Assembly (NCBI GenBank): GCA_963833675.1
Contig: CAWHYW010000003.1
Span: 124,001-188,000 of the forward strand
Direction: 5' to 3'
Length of the DNA: 64,000 nucleotides
Source: DASQDN01 sp963833675
GTDB taxonomy: Bacteria; Acidobacteriota; Terriglobia; Bryobacterales; Bryobacteraceae
In this document: positions 26,939 through 35,676 of the stretch, piece by piece
How positions within the stretch are numbered: the first letter of the stretch is position 1
How the letters are laid out: each line of letters begins with the position of its first letter
Notes under the pieces: generated by a model
What the model saw: only the letters and a program-made list of their open reading frames with translations
The model's database searches: none
What the model was told of the DNA's origin: nothing
Made by a program: the position numbers and the translations under genes

Positions 26939-28543
26939 TCAGGCCTCGCGGTAGCACATCAGGATGATGCCCACAAGGATGAGGCAGTTCGGCCAGATCA
27001 GCCCCATGTAGACCGGCCCATCTGGTAACCGTAGCTCAAGCCAGCGTGCCCAACCAGCGACGGAGCCTGCGACAGCGATGGGAGTGTGACTCATCTCGGC
27101 AAAGAGTTCGTCCTTGGCGTTATCCAGTGAATGAGTGTGAGTTAGCAGCAGCGCTCCGCCGGTCGCGCAAATCAACGGGAATACCAATGCTGGCCACTTC
27201 GAGGTCATTCGGCCGGTCTGGACGCTCCACTCGAAGGCGGCGAACAATACGATCAGAAAAGCGTAGAATCGGTGCTGCGCTACCTCGGCGACCAGGAAGC
27301 TTTGCCAGAAGCTTCTGGGGCCAAGCGGCCAATTTTCAGGGTCTGATCTCAAGATGAGGAAGACAGCAAGGCCCAAAAACATCAGCGGCCAGTGTCGCGC
27401 GAGTGAATGAGGATACCGACGGGATAAAAGCGCCAGCAGTCCCATCGCGGCAACGATAATACCGGACCAATGGTGGTTGTATTCGGACCAAGCGATGTCT
27501 GCAGGCGAATTCACCTGAGCGGGTTGACGTCGCAAGAACGCGTCATCGTTTCCGCTGAGAGGCGCCGCCAAGTCCGGAAGAGGAGTTGCAGGAGAGAGCG
27601 CCGTTAATGGAGGGGTCTTGAGGCGTAGAGCTTGCGGGCGAAGACGTTCCGCGAGTTCGGTGAATGTTGGCCGATTGCCAAGGTCGCTCGCAGGCGCTTG
27701 TGAAGTTAACGAGGCTGCGGCCAGTATGATCGTGAACCCGATTCCGATCTCCGCTTCTCCCAAAGCGCTCAATCGCTTGAGAATTCGAAATGCCTGCTCG
27801 GGCAGGGCATTTGCAAGACGATTGTTCGCTGCCCCCAACACGAGCGCAAGCCCTAAGAGTACGATTTTCGTGCAGACCATGAATCCGTACGTTGTCCCGT
27901 ACAGGCCGCTCCACGAATCAATGTAGATGAACGAGAGCACGACTCCGGATCCGGCAACGATGGCCACACTGATGCCCGCCAGTTTCGAAAAGCGTTTCAC
28001 CAGGCCGATCCCAACATCTTCAGGAGCGTTGCGAATCGAAAGTAACAGGAAGGGCAGGCCTCCCATCCAGAGCGCAACACCGGCGAAATGAAACGCGGTC
28101 ATGACAATCGGCCAAACTGACCCTTCCAAGCGCGCGGCCGAATGGCTTGTCATCACGGCCGTTGCGATCAGTAATATCACCGCGCCAAGCAGAACGAAGA
28201 GTTTGGGGCTTTCATTCCTAAGAAGTACGGCAATCACCGTTGCCGACATTATGGCGAGCAAGCCGGCCTGGAAATAGTTGGCTTCGGCCAAAGACGTCAA
28301 TGGAGTTCCCGTTGTTGCGTAGAGAACGAAGCTGTTGATAGTCACGCGAAGAATTTCAATCGCCGCCATCAATATTGAAAAACGGATGGTCCAGCGGCGG
28401 ATCCCGGAATTTACACCGCGAGTCACACTTCGAGAAACAAAAACGAGAAACAGCACGCCTCCCGCGCATAGCGCCATTGCGCTGAAACTGGCGGCGCGCA
28501 GCAGCAGGGCAACAAATTCGAGGATGTCAAGGTACGCAGCCAT
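26939..28543 (-). CDS. copD: CopD-family copper resistance membrane protein
   Basis: A 534-aa inner-membrane protein with many helices: a CopD domain in the N-terminal half (TSHSAARLEGSVWPIVMTAFHFAGVALWMGGLPFLLL) and a second membrane block with a CtaG-like flavour in the C-terminal half (LLTHTHSLDNAKDELFAEMSH). Histidines in the helices are likely copper ligands. It follows the CopC-like gene with a 23-base gap, and together they handle copper across the envelope, probably uptake to cytoplasm or to cuproproteins. No CopA/CopB or CusR gene is seen. Confidence 0.82.
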   Translation of the reverse strand: MAAYLDILEFVALLLRAASFSAMALCAGGVLFLVFVSRSVTRGVNSGIRRWTIRFSILMAAIEILRVTINSFVLYATTGTPLTSLAEANYFQAGLLAIMSATVIAVLLRNESPKLFVLLGAVILLIATAVMTSHSAARLEGSVWPIVMTAFHFAGVALWMGGLPFLLLSIRNAPEDVGIGLVKRFSKLAGISVAIVAGSGVVLSFIYIDSWSGLYGTTYGFMVCTKIVLLGLALVLGAANNRLANALPEQAFRILKRLSALGEAEIGIGFTIILAAASLTSQAPASDLGNRPTFTELAERLRPQALRLKTPPLTALSPATPLPDLAAPLSGNDDAFLRRQPAQVNSPADIAWSEYNHHWSGIIVAAMGLLALLSRRYPHSLARHWPLMFLGLAVFLILRSDPENWPLGPRSFWQSFLVAEVAQHRFYAFLIVLFAAFEWSVQTGRMTSKWPALVFPLICATGGALLLTHTHSLDNAKDELFAEMSHTPIAVAGSVAGWARWLELRLPDGPVYMGLIWPNCLILVGIILMCYREA

Positions 28544-28566
28544 GTATCGATCTTGCGCGACGACTT

Positions 28567-28917
28567 CTACTTAACCGCGAAAGGCACCTCTCCCCGTGTA
28601 ATATGCCCATCGATTGCCAGCGCCTGCCACCGAAGTGTGTATGCGCCCGATCGGAGGTCGTGAGCACGTGCCCGCAAGGACCCTGGAGAGATTTGCGGTT
28701 CGATCTGTAGAACTACCGTCTTCTTCTCGGGTGTCAGCAGTTCCAAGCGAGATCGCACGCCGTCGATCCTGGTATTGAAGTCAAGGGCAAAGGCCACTTC
28801 CCGGCCATCCACCGTAGTCCCTGCCTGAGGCGTAACACCTTTCAACAAGGCATGACCCTGCAGGCTGAACATGCAACCGAACAGAATCGCGATGACAGCA
28901 ATCGATCGCTTCCGCAA
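28567..28917 (-). CDS. copC: CopC-like periplasmic copper-binding protein
   Basis: About 116 aa. After a signal peptide (IAVIAILFGCMFSLQG) the mature protein begins HALLKGVTPQAGTTV, giving the N-terminal histidine used by CopC to bind Cu(II), and it ends with WQALAIDGHITRGEVPFAV, the conserved DGH segment. The TTG at 28917 is chosen because AAGGAG lies six to seven bases upstream; the longer frame from 28950 contains that ribosome site inside the coding region. It sits directly upstream of the CopD-like gene, the usual order. Confidence 0.82.
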   Translation of the reverse strand: MRKRSIAVIAILFGCMFSLQGHALLKGVTPQAGTTVDGREVAFALDFNTRIDGVRSRLELLTPEKKTVVLQIEPQISPGSLRARAHDLRSGAYTLRWQALAIDGHITRGEVPFAVK

Positions 28918-29019
28918 ATGATTTCTCCTTACGACGTTTCTTGAACGCACTCAGCCGGTGAAAGTTTCTTTACATTGTCGCAGGATTTCTGTCCAGGGTA
29001 GCGCGGTATAACGGGAAGC

Positions 29020-30112
29020 GTGAATCTTCCAGTAAACCCACCCATTTTGCCGATGCTCGCCAAGCGGGTCGGCAAATTGCCAGATGAGGGTCGCTGGATT
29101 TTTGAGCCTAAATGGGACGGCTTTCGCACACTGGTCTTCCGGGATGGAGAAGAAATCCTCATTCAAAGCCGCGACGAAAAGCCCCTCAATCGATACTTCC
29201 CGGAGCTACTCGATCCCTTGTGTTCCCAATTGCCGGCCCGCTGTGTGCTCGACGGTGAGATTGTGATTGTGAAGGATGACGGGCTCCATTTCGACGCATT
29301 GCAGTTGCGGCTGCATCCAGCCGAATCGAGGGTGAAGCTGCTTTCCCGCCAAATCCCTTCATCGATCGTTTTCTTCGACCTGCTTTGCGTGGGAGATAGA
29401 GATATCCGGGGCGAGAGTTTTGAGACCCGGCGCCGCGAATTGGAGTCGCTGCTCGCCTCCGTTGCGCCCCCGCTCCATCTAACTCCGGCCACCACGAACT
29501 ACGAGATCGCTTCGGATTGGTTTCGCCGCTTCGAAGGCGCTGGTTTCGACGGAGTGATGGCGAAGCCCGTTGACGGTCTCTATGAGCCGGATAAGCGAGT
29601 GATGCTGAAAGTGAAACACGAACGTGATTGCGACTGTGTCGTTGCCGGCTTCCGATGGCATAAGAAAGGCGAGCGTACGGCGGTTGGTTCGTTATTACTG
29701 GGTTTATTCGATGATTCCGGAGTCCTGCATCACGTAGGCGTCTGTGCCAGCTTCAGCACGGAGAAGCGAAGGGAGCTCGTTGAGTTTCTCTCGCCCTATC
29801 GCAAAGATGCCCTTATTGCGCACCCATGGAAAAATTGGTCCTCGCAAGCGGCGGACGGCGACCAAGCTGGGCATCGCATGCCGGGCGGCCAGAGCCGCTG
29901 GAGTCAGGGCAAGGACATGTCTTGGGAACCGCTGCGGCCTGAGCTAGTGGTGGAAGTCGCGTACGACCACATGCAAGGAGACCGGTTCCGTCATACCGCC
30001 CAATTCCGACGGTGGCGCGCTTGACAAAAAGCCCAGCGACTGTACTTATGCCCAACTCGAAGTTGTAGCTCCGCAGGAACTCAAGGCCATTTTTCCTCAG
30101 GCGGCCGATTGA
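29020..30112 (+). CDS. ATP-dependent DNA ligase (LigD-ligase type), frameshifted at the C-terminus
   Basis: A nucleotidyltransferase ligase starting with GTG at 29020. The adenylated lysine is K31 in EPKWDGFR; LDGEIV, FFDLLCVG, GFDGVMAKPVDG and MLKVKHERD are motifs III, IIIa, IV and V, followed by the OB-fold domain (AVGSLLLGLFDDSG; RPELVVEVAYDHMQ). The frame stops at 30024, but one base out of frame the sequence continues DKKPSDCTYAQLEVV and ends at 30112, the expected C-terminus. So one extra base lies near 30021, either a sequence error or a mild mutation; about 363 aa would result. With the convergent LigD-type polymerase it probably serves non-homologous end joining; Ku is not in the window. 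Confidence 0.82.
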
Positions 30113-30116
30113 ATGA

Positions 30117-31460
30117 TCACGTCTTGTTTTTGCGATTCGATTTCGACCGCAACTCACGCCATTCGCGTGTCGGGTCGTCATCCGGGTCAGGAGTGGTTTG
30201 TGCTGGCCGTAGTGCCTCAGGCACATGGCGGAGGTTCACTCTGATCCGAGTCCAGGTCGACGAACGGCCGCGCATCGAATCCACCAACACATCCTCAACC
30301 GACACATGTTTAGCTGCCTCCGGATATGCGCTTTTCCACCTTTCGAGACCCGCCAAAGCAGCGTCCCGGTCGGGAGAGTTTGCGATAACCAACAGTGGCA
30401 TTTTCGCTCGGGGCCGTTTCGGGGCTGGCTTTGAGTCACTCTTCTTCGAGCTGGATCGAGCTCGCGAGGGAGCAACGCGTGGAGCTTCGCCGTCCATCTT
30501 GCGGAAGTGCGGTGGCCAAGGCGCATCGCCGAGACCCGCTGCCTCGTCTTCGGCTGCCAGTTCCAGCAGTTTTTCGATCGAACCTGGTGTTTCGTCCATC
30601 TTTGCGTGCGGATCGCCTAATTGCGCGAAACGCGTCGGTATGGTCAGTACTGTGAAGTCGGCCGGCTCGCAATCTGGCACTTCATGCCAGTGGAGTGGCG
30701 CGGACACTCGCGCATCCGGCAGTGGGCGCACGGAGTAGGCCGAACAGGTGGTCCGATCCTTCGCGTTCTGATTGTAATCGAGAAACACACCATGCCGCTC
30801 TTCCTTCCACCATTTCGAACTAGCCAGAGCGGGGGCGCGGCGCTCCACTGCGCGCGAGAGCGCAATCGCTGCTCGGCGCACCTCGGCGAATGTCCATCGT
30901 GGTTCGATCCGCACGTTTACGTGCATCCCGCGCGATCCGCTGGTCTTGGGCCAGCCGGCGAGACCGACTTCCTCGAGCAGCGCCTGTACCTCGAGGGCGA
31001 CCTTCCGCACGTTTTCCCAATTCACGCCCGGACCCGGATCGAGATCGACACGCAGTTCGTTGGGATGGTCGAGATCGCCTGAGCGCACAGGATGCGGGTG
31101 AAGTTCGATGCAACCCAAGTTGACTATCCACGCGAGCCCTGCCGCATCGTCGACCACGATCTCCTCAGCTGTGCGGCCAGAAGGAAACGAGAGAGTCACT
31201 GTACGCAGCCACGAAGGCCTGCCGGAAGGTGCTCGCTTTTGATAGAATGCTTCGGCTTCAGCGCCGTTCACGAATCTCTTCAATACGATCGGGCGATCGC
31301 GGATTCCGTTAAGTGCGCCAGGCGCAATTGACAGGTAATAGCGTACGAGATCGAGCTTGGATAGTTTTGTCTGTCGCGAAAACCACGGCTTATAGGGATT
31401 CGTAACTCGAACCTCGCGGCCTTCGATCTTTATAACTTCGGCTGCCTGTTCTTTGTCCAC
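30117..31460 (-). CDS. LigD-type polymerase (primase-superfamily) with extra C-terminal tail
   Basis: A 447-aa protein. Residues 1-290 form the LigD polymerase domain of the archaeo-eukaryotic primase family: VNLGCIELHPHPVRSGD, then catalytic RVDLDPGPG (D139 and D141), TSGSRGMHV, and YNQNAKDRTTCSAYSVR. A Lys/Pro/Ser-rich linker leads to a short C-terminal module of about 90 residues. This polymerase fills and primes ends during NHEJ. It starts with GTG at 31460, 16 bases after the hydrolase-HEAT-Sel1 gene, and faces the DNA ligase gene tail to tail, so the functions fused in classical LigD are on separate, convergent genes here. Confidence 0.85.
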   Translation of the reverse strand: MDKEQAAEVIKIEGREVRVTNPYKPWFSRQTKLSKLDLVRYYLSIAPGALNGIRDRPIVLKRFVNGAEAEAFYQKRAPSGRPSWLRTVTLSFPSGRTAEEIVVDDAAGLAWIVNLGCIELHPHPVRSGDLDHPNELRVDLDPGPGVNWENVRKVALEVQALLEEVGLAGWPKTSGSRGMHVNVRIEPRWTFAEVRRAAIALSRAVERRAPALASSKWWKEERHGVFLDYNQNAKDRTTCSAYSVRPLPDARVSAPLHWHEVPDCEPADFTVLTIPTRFAQLGDPHAKMDETPGSIEKLLELAAEDEAAGLGDAPWPPHFRKMDGEAPRVAPSRARSSSKKSDSKPAPKRPRAKMPLLVIANSPDRDAALAGLERWKSAYPEAAKHVSVEDVLVDSMRGRSSTWTRIRVNLRHVPEALRPAQTTPDPDDDPTREWRELRSKSNRKNKT

Positions 31461-31476
31461 GACAAGGAGCTACGAG

Positions 31477-33267
31477 CTAGTGGGCAGACCCCGTCTTCTC
31501 TTCCACGAATTTCGCCCATTTTGCGGACAATGTTGCGTCCGAAGGAATGCCGGCACCGCCGCGGTAAACCATTGCTGCGTGACTCGCGGCCTGGAGATGT
31601 CCCGCTTCGGCAGCCTTAACCCACCATTTAGCTGCCTCGGCATAGTTTTGCTGGATACCCTTTCCGTTGGCATACATCAGAGCAACTGCGTTTTGCGCAG
31701 GCACATATCCTTCTTCGGCCGCTTTCAATGTGTTACCGAATGCTAACGCGGGATCACGTTGAACGGCCTTGCCCGTCGTGAAATCCTGGCCAGTCAGGTA
31801 AGCTCCGCCAGCGCAGAAAAGATCAACCGGCTGCTTGCCATCTCCGCCCTGAGGTCTGGAATCGCAGACTTCATAGTCCTTGCGGTAGCCGGCCGCTTTG
31901 GCCGAAACTTCACTTACCCAGGCCTGCCAACCGCCTTCAGGCGCCTTACGCTCCGGACGGCCGAGATCGCCGCGATAATCTTTGTCACGAATTGGAGCCA
32001 GAGTATTGGTCGCCATCGTTCGGAGTTCTTCGTCTTTGTCATCGAGTAATGCGACCAACGTTTTCAGTAGCGCCGCATCTTGGCATGCGCCTCGGAGTTG
32101 CAGACGCGAGGCCTTCACGATCATGTCTACGGCCCCCACGCGATCGGCAGAATCGATCGCCTGCTCCGGATGGGTGACGAACTGGATCAGCGCATCTTGC
32201 GCAGCTTGTGATCGCCAGTTCGCATTCAATCCAAGCGCCCGTATCGCGGCCCGCCGCACAGTCGAGTCCGGATCGGTGAGCTTCTTTCCAAGCGCAGCCA
32301 TCGTTGCTTCGCTATAAGTTCCATGCAGGCATGTTTCCGCAGCGGCCGCACGAATCTTTGGATCACTGGATTCTAGTAACCGCTGAATGATCTCGCCAGC
32401 AGGCGAGCCTCCAACGAGCGCTAGCGCAGGGTAGTAGCCTTCGCCGCCAGGGGCAGGCAAGGATGCTCCTGAAAAGCGTCTCAGTAGTTTCGACTCTTCC
32501 GGAGAGAGCGGAAGGTTCTTGTTCCGCAGGCGCGTTGCCCATGCCACGGCGTCATCGTTACTCGGCTGATGATAGGTTCGGGCGCCCAGGTCATCGAATT
32601 CCCGATAAATTACGTGATAGCCCTTGGCATTGACACGCGCATACGTGTCGCGAACGGTCGTCAGGTGATAGGAGAGATCCCGCAAACCTAAAACCATGTA
32701 GAACTCCGGAGCGTTCTTCAGCGGGTCGATTGCCTCCGTCAACTCAGAGGGCATCCGCCACCAGCCCCAGCTATAGGTGATTCCAGCAGTTACTACGTTC
32801 GGGTTCATGGTCGCGAACTCACCGGAAATCTTGCCGCCTTCACCCTTGCCATACATGTACACGCGACGAGGATTGATCGGGTAGGTCTTCTTCGCCCAAT
32901 TGATCAGCTTCGCAATCGGCATATGATCAGCTGCGCCGAATTTTCGTTCTTGCGGATGACCGGCGATTAAGACGTACTGATCCCGTACTCCAAGCCGCTT
33001 CAGCGCTTCGCGTACCGGCAGGATTTCATCTCCCGTCGGACGATCGTGTTCCGGGAAACAGAGAAATAATCCAACCTGTTTTGCGGGGTCCGCAGTGCCC
33101 GCCGCCGCTAAATGCTCTGGAGCATCCACGACGTAACGAATGATCGTCTTTCCGTCGGCATCCTTAAGCTCGGTTTCCGTAGCGCTCTGCAGTTGGCTGT
33201 TGAATCCTACCAAGAAAACGATACCCGCAAGGAAACGGAGAGAAGGGCAAAAATCTGTATTGTCCAT
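31477..33267 (-). CDS. Exported alpha/beta-hydrolase-like, HEAT and Sel1 repeat fusion
   Basis: A 596-aa protein with a signal peptide (FLAGIVFLVGFNSQLQS). Residues 60-270 resemble an alpha/beta hydrolase (LFLCFPEHDR; MYGKGEGGKISGEF in the nucleophile-elbow position but with no clear GxSxG). Residues 290-440 hold HEAT-like repeats (DPKIRAAAAETCLHG; DSTVRRAAIRALGL; DEELRTMATNTLAP). The C-terminal 110 residues are Sel1 repeats (GYVPAQNAVALMYANGKGI; GHLQAASHAAMVYRGGAGI). This looks like a periplasmic protein-interaction scaffold with a possibly inactive hydrolase domain. I know no characterised protein with this order. Operon with the LigD-type polymerase is by spacing only. Confidence 0.65.
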   Translation of the reverse strand: MDNTDFCPSLRFLAGIVFLVGFNSQLQSATETELKDADGKTIIRYVVDAPEHLAAAGTADPAKQVGLFLCFPEHDRPTGDEILPVREALKRLGVRDQYVLIAGHPQERKFGAADHMPIAKLINWAKKTYPINPRRVYMYGKGEGGKISGEFATMNPNVVTAGITYSWGWWRMPSELTEAIDPLKNAPEFYMVLGLRDLSYHLTTVRDTYARVNAKGYHVIYREFDDLGARTYHQPSNDDAVAWATRLRNKNLPLSPEESKLLRRFSGASLPAPGGEGYYPALALVGGSPAGEIIQRLLESSDPKIRAAAAETCLHGTYSEATMAALGKKLTDPDSTVRRAAIRALGLNANWRSQAAQDALIQFVTHPEQAIDSADRVGAVDMIVKASRLQLRGACQDAALLKTLVALLDDKDEELRTMATNTLAPIRDKDYRGDLGRPERKAPEGGWQAWVSEVSAKAAGYRKDYEVCDSRPQGGDGKQPVDLFCAGGAYLTGQDFTTGKAVQRDPALAFGNTLKAAEEGYVPAQNAVALMYANGKGIQQNYAEAAKWWVKAAEAGHLQAASHAAMVYRGGAGIPSDATLSAKWAKFVEEKTGSAH

Positions 33268-33497
33268 CGTGTAACCTATCGAATACTTAGAGCCTCACTC
33301 ACTATATAACGAAGTCCATATTGGGCTGCCAGTGTCCTTGCCTGTTGTTCCTATTAGCCACGATCGGCCTTTGATGGTCGGCATGTTCTCAATTAGCACT
33401 GGTGTATGAGCTTTTTACCGGCGGTGTACCACTGCGCACTTCGGGAGGCTTGGGCAACCTTACTGGTCGGCTAGAGACTACTGGATCGCGTAAGATT

Positions 33498-33537
33498 CAA
33501 CTTGGAGCGAAATGCAACTTGGAGCGAAATGCAACTT
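33498..33537 (+). repeat. Tandem 17-bp duplication carrying ribosome site and start codon
   Basis: The unit CAACTTGGAGCGAAATG occurs twice head to tail (33498-33514, 33515-33531) followed by six bases of a third copy. Each unit contains GGAG, a four-base spacer and ATG. The second ATG (33529) opens the beta-lactamase-like gene; the first (33512) opens a ten-codon frame. Confidence 0.85.
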
Positions 33538-33544
33538 CTCATGA
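33512..33544 (+). other. Possible leader mini-ORF of ten codons
   Basis: The first duplicated GGAG-ATG opens MQLGAKCNFS and stops at TGA 33542-33544, overlapping an in-frame ATG (33541) of the beta-lactamase-like gene. Translating ribosomes would pass over the real start. It may tune expression by coupling or may be a harmless result of the duplication. Confidence 0.35.
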
Positions 33545-34431
33545 GTCGAGTAATAATGATTGCGTCCATCGCTTCTCTGGTGAGCGCAAAATCGCTCCAA
33601 GAAGACTTGCGATCGAGGATCGGCGGTTTCGAAGGCACAGTGTACTTGTACGCGAAAAACCTTGATACCGGCGTATCGGTCGGAATACGCGACAGCGAAC
33701 CTGTTCGGACAGCAAGCACCATCAAACTTCCAATCCTCGTCGCCGTGTTTGATGCGGTGTCGCGCGGAAAAGCGAAGTGGTCTGATCGTCTAACGCTGAC
33801 ATCTGCGGACAAAGTCTCGGGCAGTGGCGTGCTCGGGACAGAGTTTTCGGACGGCGAACAGCTTCGATTGAGCGACGTCGCGCACCTAATGATCGTTTTG
33901 AGCGATAACACCGCTACCAATATGATCCTGGAACGATTCACTGCAGACGCTGTGAATGCCTACCTCGATAAGCTTGGGTTGCGAAGCACACGGTCGTTAC
34001 GAAAGGTTCGTGGGGATGGAAATCAGCTGAAGGCTCCGTCTGGATGGTCGTCTGCTGGAAAACTGCCGGAAAACCAGAAGTACGGACTCGGTGTATCTAC
34101 GCCGCGCGATATGGTCGCGATTCTCGAAAAACTCGAAGAGGGAGAGATCGTCAGCCCGGAAGCATCGAAAGAAATAATTGCAATAATGAAGCGCTGTCAG
34201 GATAACACCGGGATTCGCCGTCGCATCGGCGAACTTCCAGTGGCAAACAAATCCGGATCGCTTGATGCTCTTCGATCCGATGTTGGCATTGTCTACGCTA
34301 AGGGCGCTCGTATCGCAATGGCTATCACAATCGAGGGAATTCCTAAGACCGACTACACGCCCGATAACCCGGGCTCTATTTTACTCGCTGACCTGGCCAA
34401 GTTACTTGTGGATGGTTTAGCCGACCACTAG
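33529..34431 (+). CDS. Class A beta-lactamase-like serine hydrolase
   Basis: About 300 aa with a short signal peptide (SRVIMIASIASLVSA). The class A signature residues are present in order: S63-T-I-K66 in ASTIKLP, S125-D-N127 in VLSDNTATN, and K241-S-G in NKSGSLD. The omega-loop glutamate motif (ExxLN, E166 in the standard numbering) is not visible in its normal place; an EN lies in LPENQKYGLG instead. It could therefore be a beta-lactamase with an altered deacylation step or a penicillin-binding serine hydrolase. The start at 33529 is chosen for GGAG four bases upstream. The BlaI fragment at 12668 is not adjacent and cannot regulate it. Confidence 0.8.
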   Translation: MQLLMSRVIMIASIASLVSAKSLQEDLRSRIGGFEGTVYLYAKNLDTGVSVGIRDSEPVRTASTIKLPILVAVFDAVSRGKAKWSDRLTLTSADKVSGSGVLGTEFSDGEQLRLSDVAHLMIVLSDNTATNMILERFTADAVNAYLDKLGLRSTRSLRKVRGDGNQLKAPSGWSSAGKLPENQKYGLGVSTPRDMVAILEKLEEGEIVSPEASKEIIAIMKRCQDNTGIRRRIGELPVANKSGSLDALRSDVGIVYAKGARIAMAITIEGIPKTDYTPDNPGSILLADLAKLLVDGLADH

Positions 34432-34471
34432 TGAGTAGCCAGGCTTAAATCCATCTCAATGCCGGGTCCTG

Positions 34472-35182
34472 CTACTCAGCAATAAGTTTTATTGATCCTA
34501 CTCCGCCTTGAATGTCAAGCCGGATCCTCACTCCGGATCGAGCTTCAGCGTCATTGACGTAGCGGTCGCCGCTTTTTCGCAGCCCCGTTACGGAGATATC
34601 TCCAATACCTCCTGACGCAGTAGCTGAGATTCCGATATCGTTTGGCAAGTAGACTGTGGCCTCGCCAACCCCGCCGCGGACGTGAACTGAGTAGTCCTTT
34701 TTGGGGGCGCCGCGCAGATCCAACCGAAGCGTCCCTGCGCCCATTTGGATATCAACGCTGCTCAGACGCAGGCTGCCAAGATCCAGTCTGCCCTCGCCCG
34801 CGCCAAGTTGAACGTTGAGATCCAGCGGGAGGTTGTCGTTAAAACGCAAATCCCAGCGATTCGTGGAATCACCACGTGAGGTCGTTGAGCCGTGTTGCTC
34901 GACAGTGAGATCTCCAATTCCCGCGCCCGAACGATAGCGAAGATCTGGCTTCCATGCTGCCATGTTGTATGTGAAATCCGCATCCAGAAGCTTCTGGTCG
35001 CCGCCTCGCACATTCAGCTCTCCGAAACGCATGTTCAGCTCTACACGGACGCGTTCGGAACTGTCCAACTCAACCGAGCGCGAGTCGTGCCGCTGTGATC
35101 CGATAGGAGCTGTGTTAGGCCAGCAGCTGCTCAACGACAAGACCCCGCAAACTAGCGCAATCGAGCGGAGATTTCTTTGCAT
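34472..35182 (-). CDS. Putative lipoprotein with toast-rack/DUF4097-like beta repeats
   Basis: About 236 aa. The N-terminus ALVCGVLSLSSC is a lipoprotein signal with the lipobox Cys. The rest is a run of short beta repeats rich in Gly/Asp (FGELNVRGG, GIGDLTVEQHG, LGAGEGRLDLGSLRL, MGAGTLRLDLRG, GGVGEATVYL, GGIGDISVTGL, GGVGSIKLI), the pattern of toast-rack and DUF4097 right-handed beta folds. Such domains are found in envelope stress sensing proteins. ATG 35182 is preferred to TTG/ATG 35203 because it brings the signal to the start. The gene converges with the beta-lactamase-like gene, and no partner is evident. Confidence 0.65.
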   Translation of the reverse strand: MQRNLRSIALVCGVLSLSSCWPNTAPIGSQRHDSRSVELDSSERVRVELNMRFGELNVRGGDQKLLDADFTYNMAAWKPDLRYRSGAGIGDLTVEQHGSTTSRGDSTNRWDLRFNDNLPLDLNVQLGAGEGRLDLGSLRLSSVDIQMGAGTLRLDLRGAPKKDYSVHVRGGVGEATVYLPNDIGISATASGGIGDISVTGLRKSGDRYVNDAEARSGVRIRLDIQGGVGSIKLIAE

Positions 35183-35676
35183 AAGGTTCGCGTAAGAATA
35201 CAACGGAGCGTGTCAGGCAATCAATCGTAGGAAGAGCAAGACTTGTTCGCCCCTGCTGCAAACTATGCGTGGGACTTGATGAGGTCGGCTTAGCGAGCAC
35301 CCCTGCCCAGTCGTTTTTTCATGCTTATGAATGTCTATCCCCGTTCATCGTTATCGAACACCGCAATCCGTTCCACAACGGGAACGAAGTCGGGCGGGCC
35401 TGTTTGCGTTACCTTTTCGACAATTCTGTGATCGCGCGCTTGGCGGCGCCACCATTCCACAACGATAGGTGATTGTTATCGCGCATCGGTGAGGCTTTTA
35501 TCGGCCTGCTCTAGGTGGTGCGGCCATCGATTAGATGAATGGAAAACATTCCTGGTGTATTTTTTGGTGTCTGGTGAGCTCTCCCCGCGTGGAGTCCTTC
35601 GGGATCTGGTTACAATCGATTACACTAGACCCGCGGATCGACCATCCGCGAGCCATCCAGGCTGTGCCCACTCGCA
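35183..35676. other. Intergenic region before the Kef-type antiporter
   Basis: About 490 bases between divergent genes. I find no credible gene, RNA fold or repeat. Short frames exist but have no family resemblance and no ribosome sites. Promoters for the lipoprotein and antiporter genes must lie here. Confidence 0.5.
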
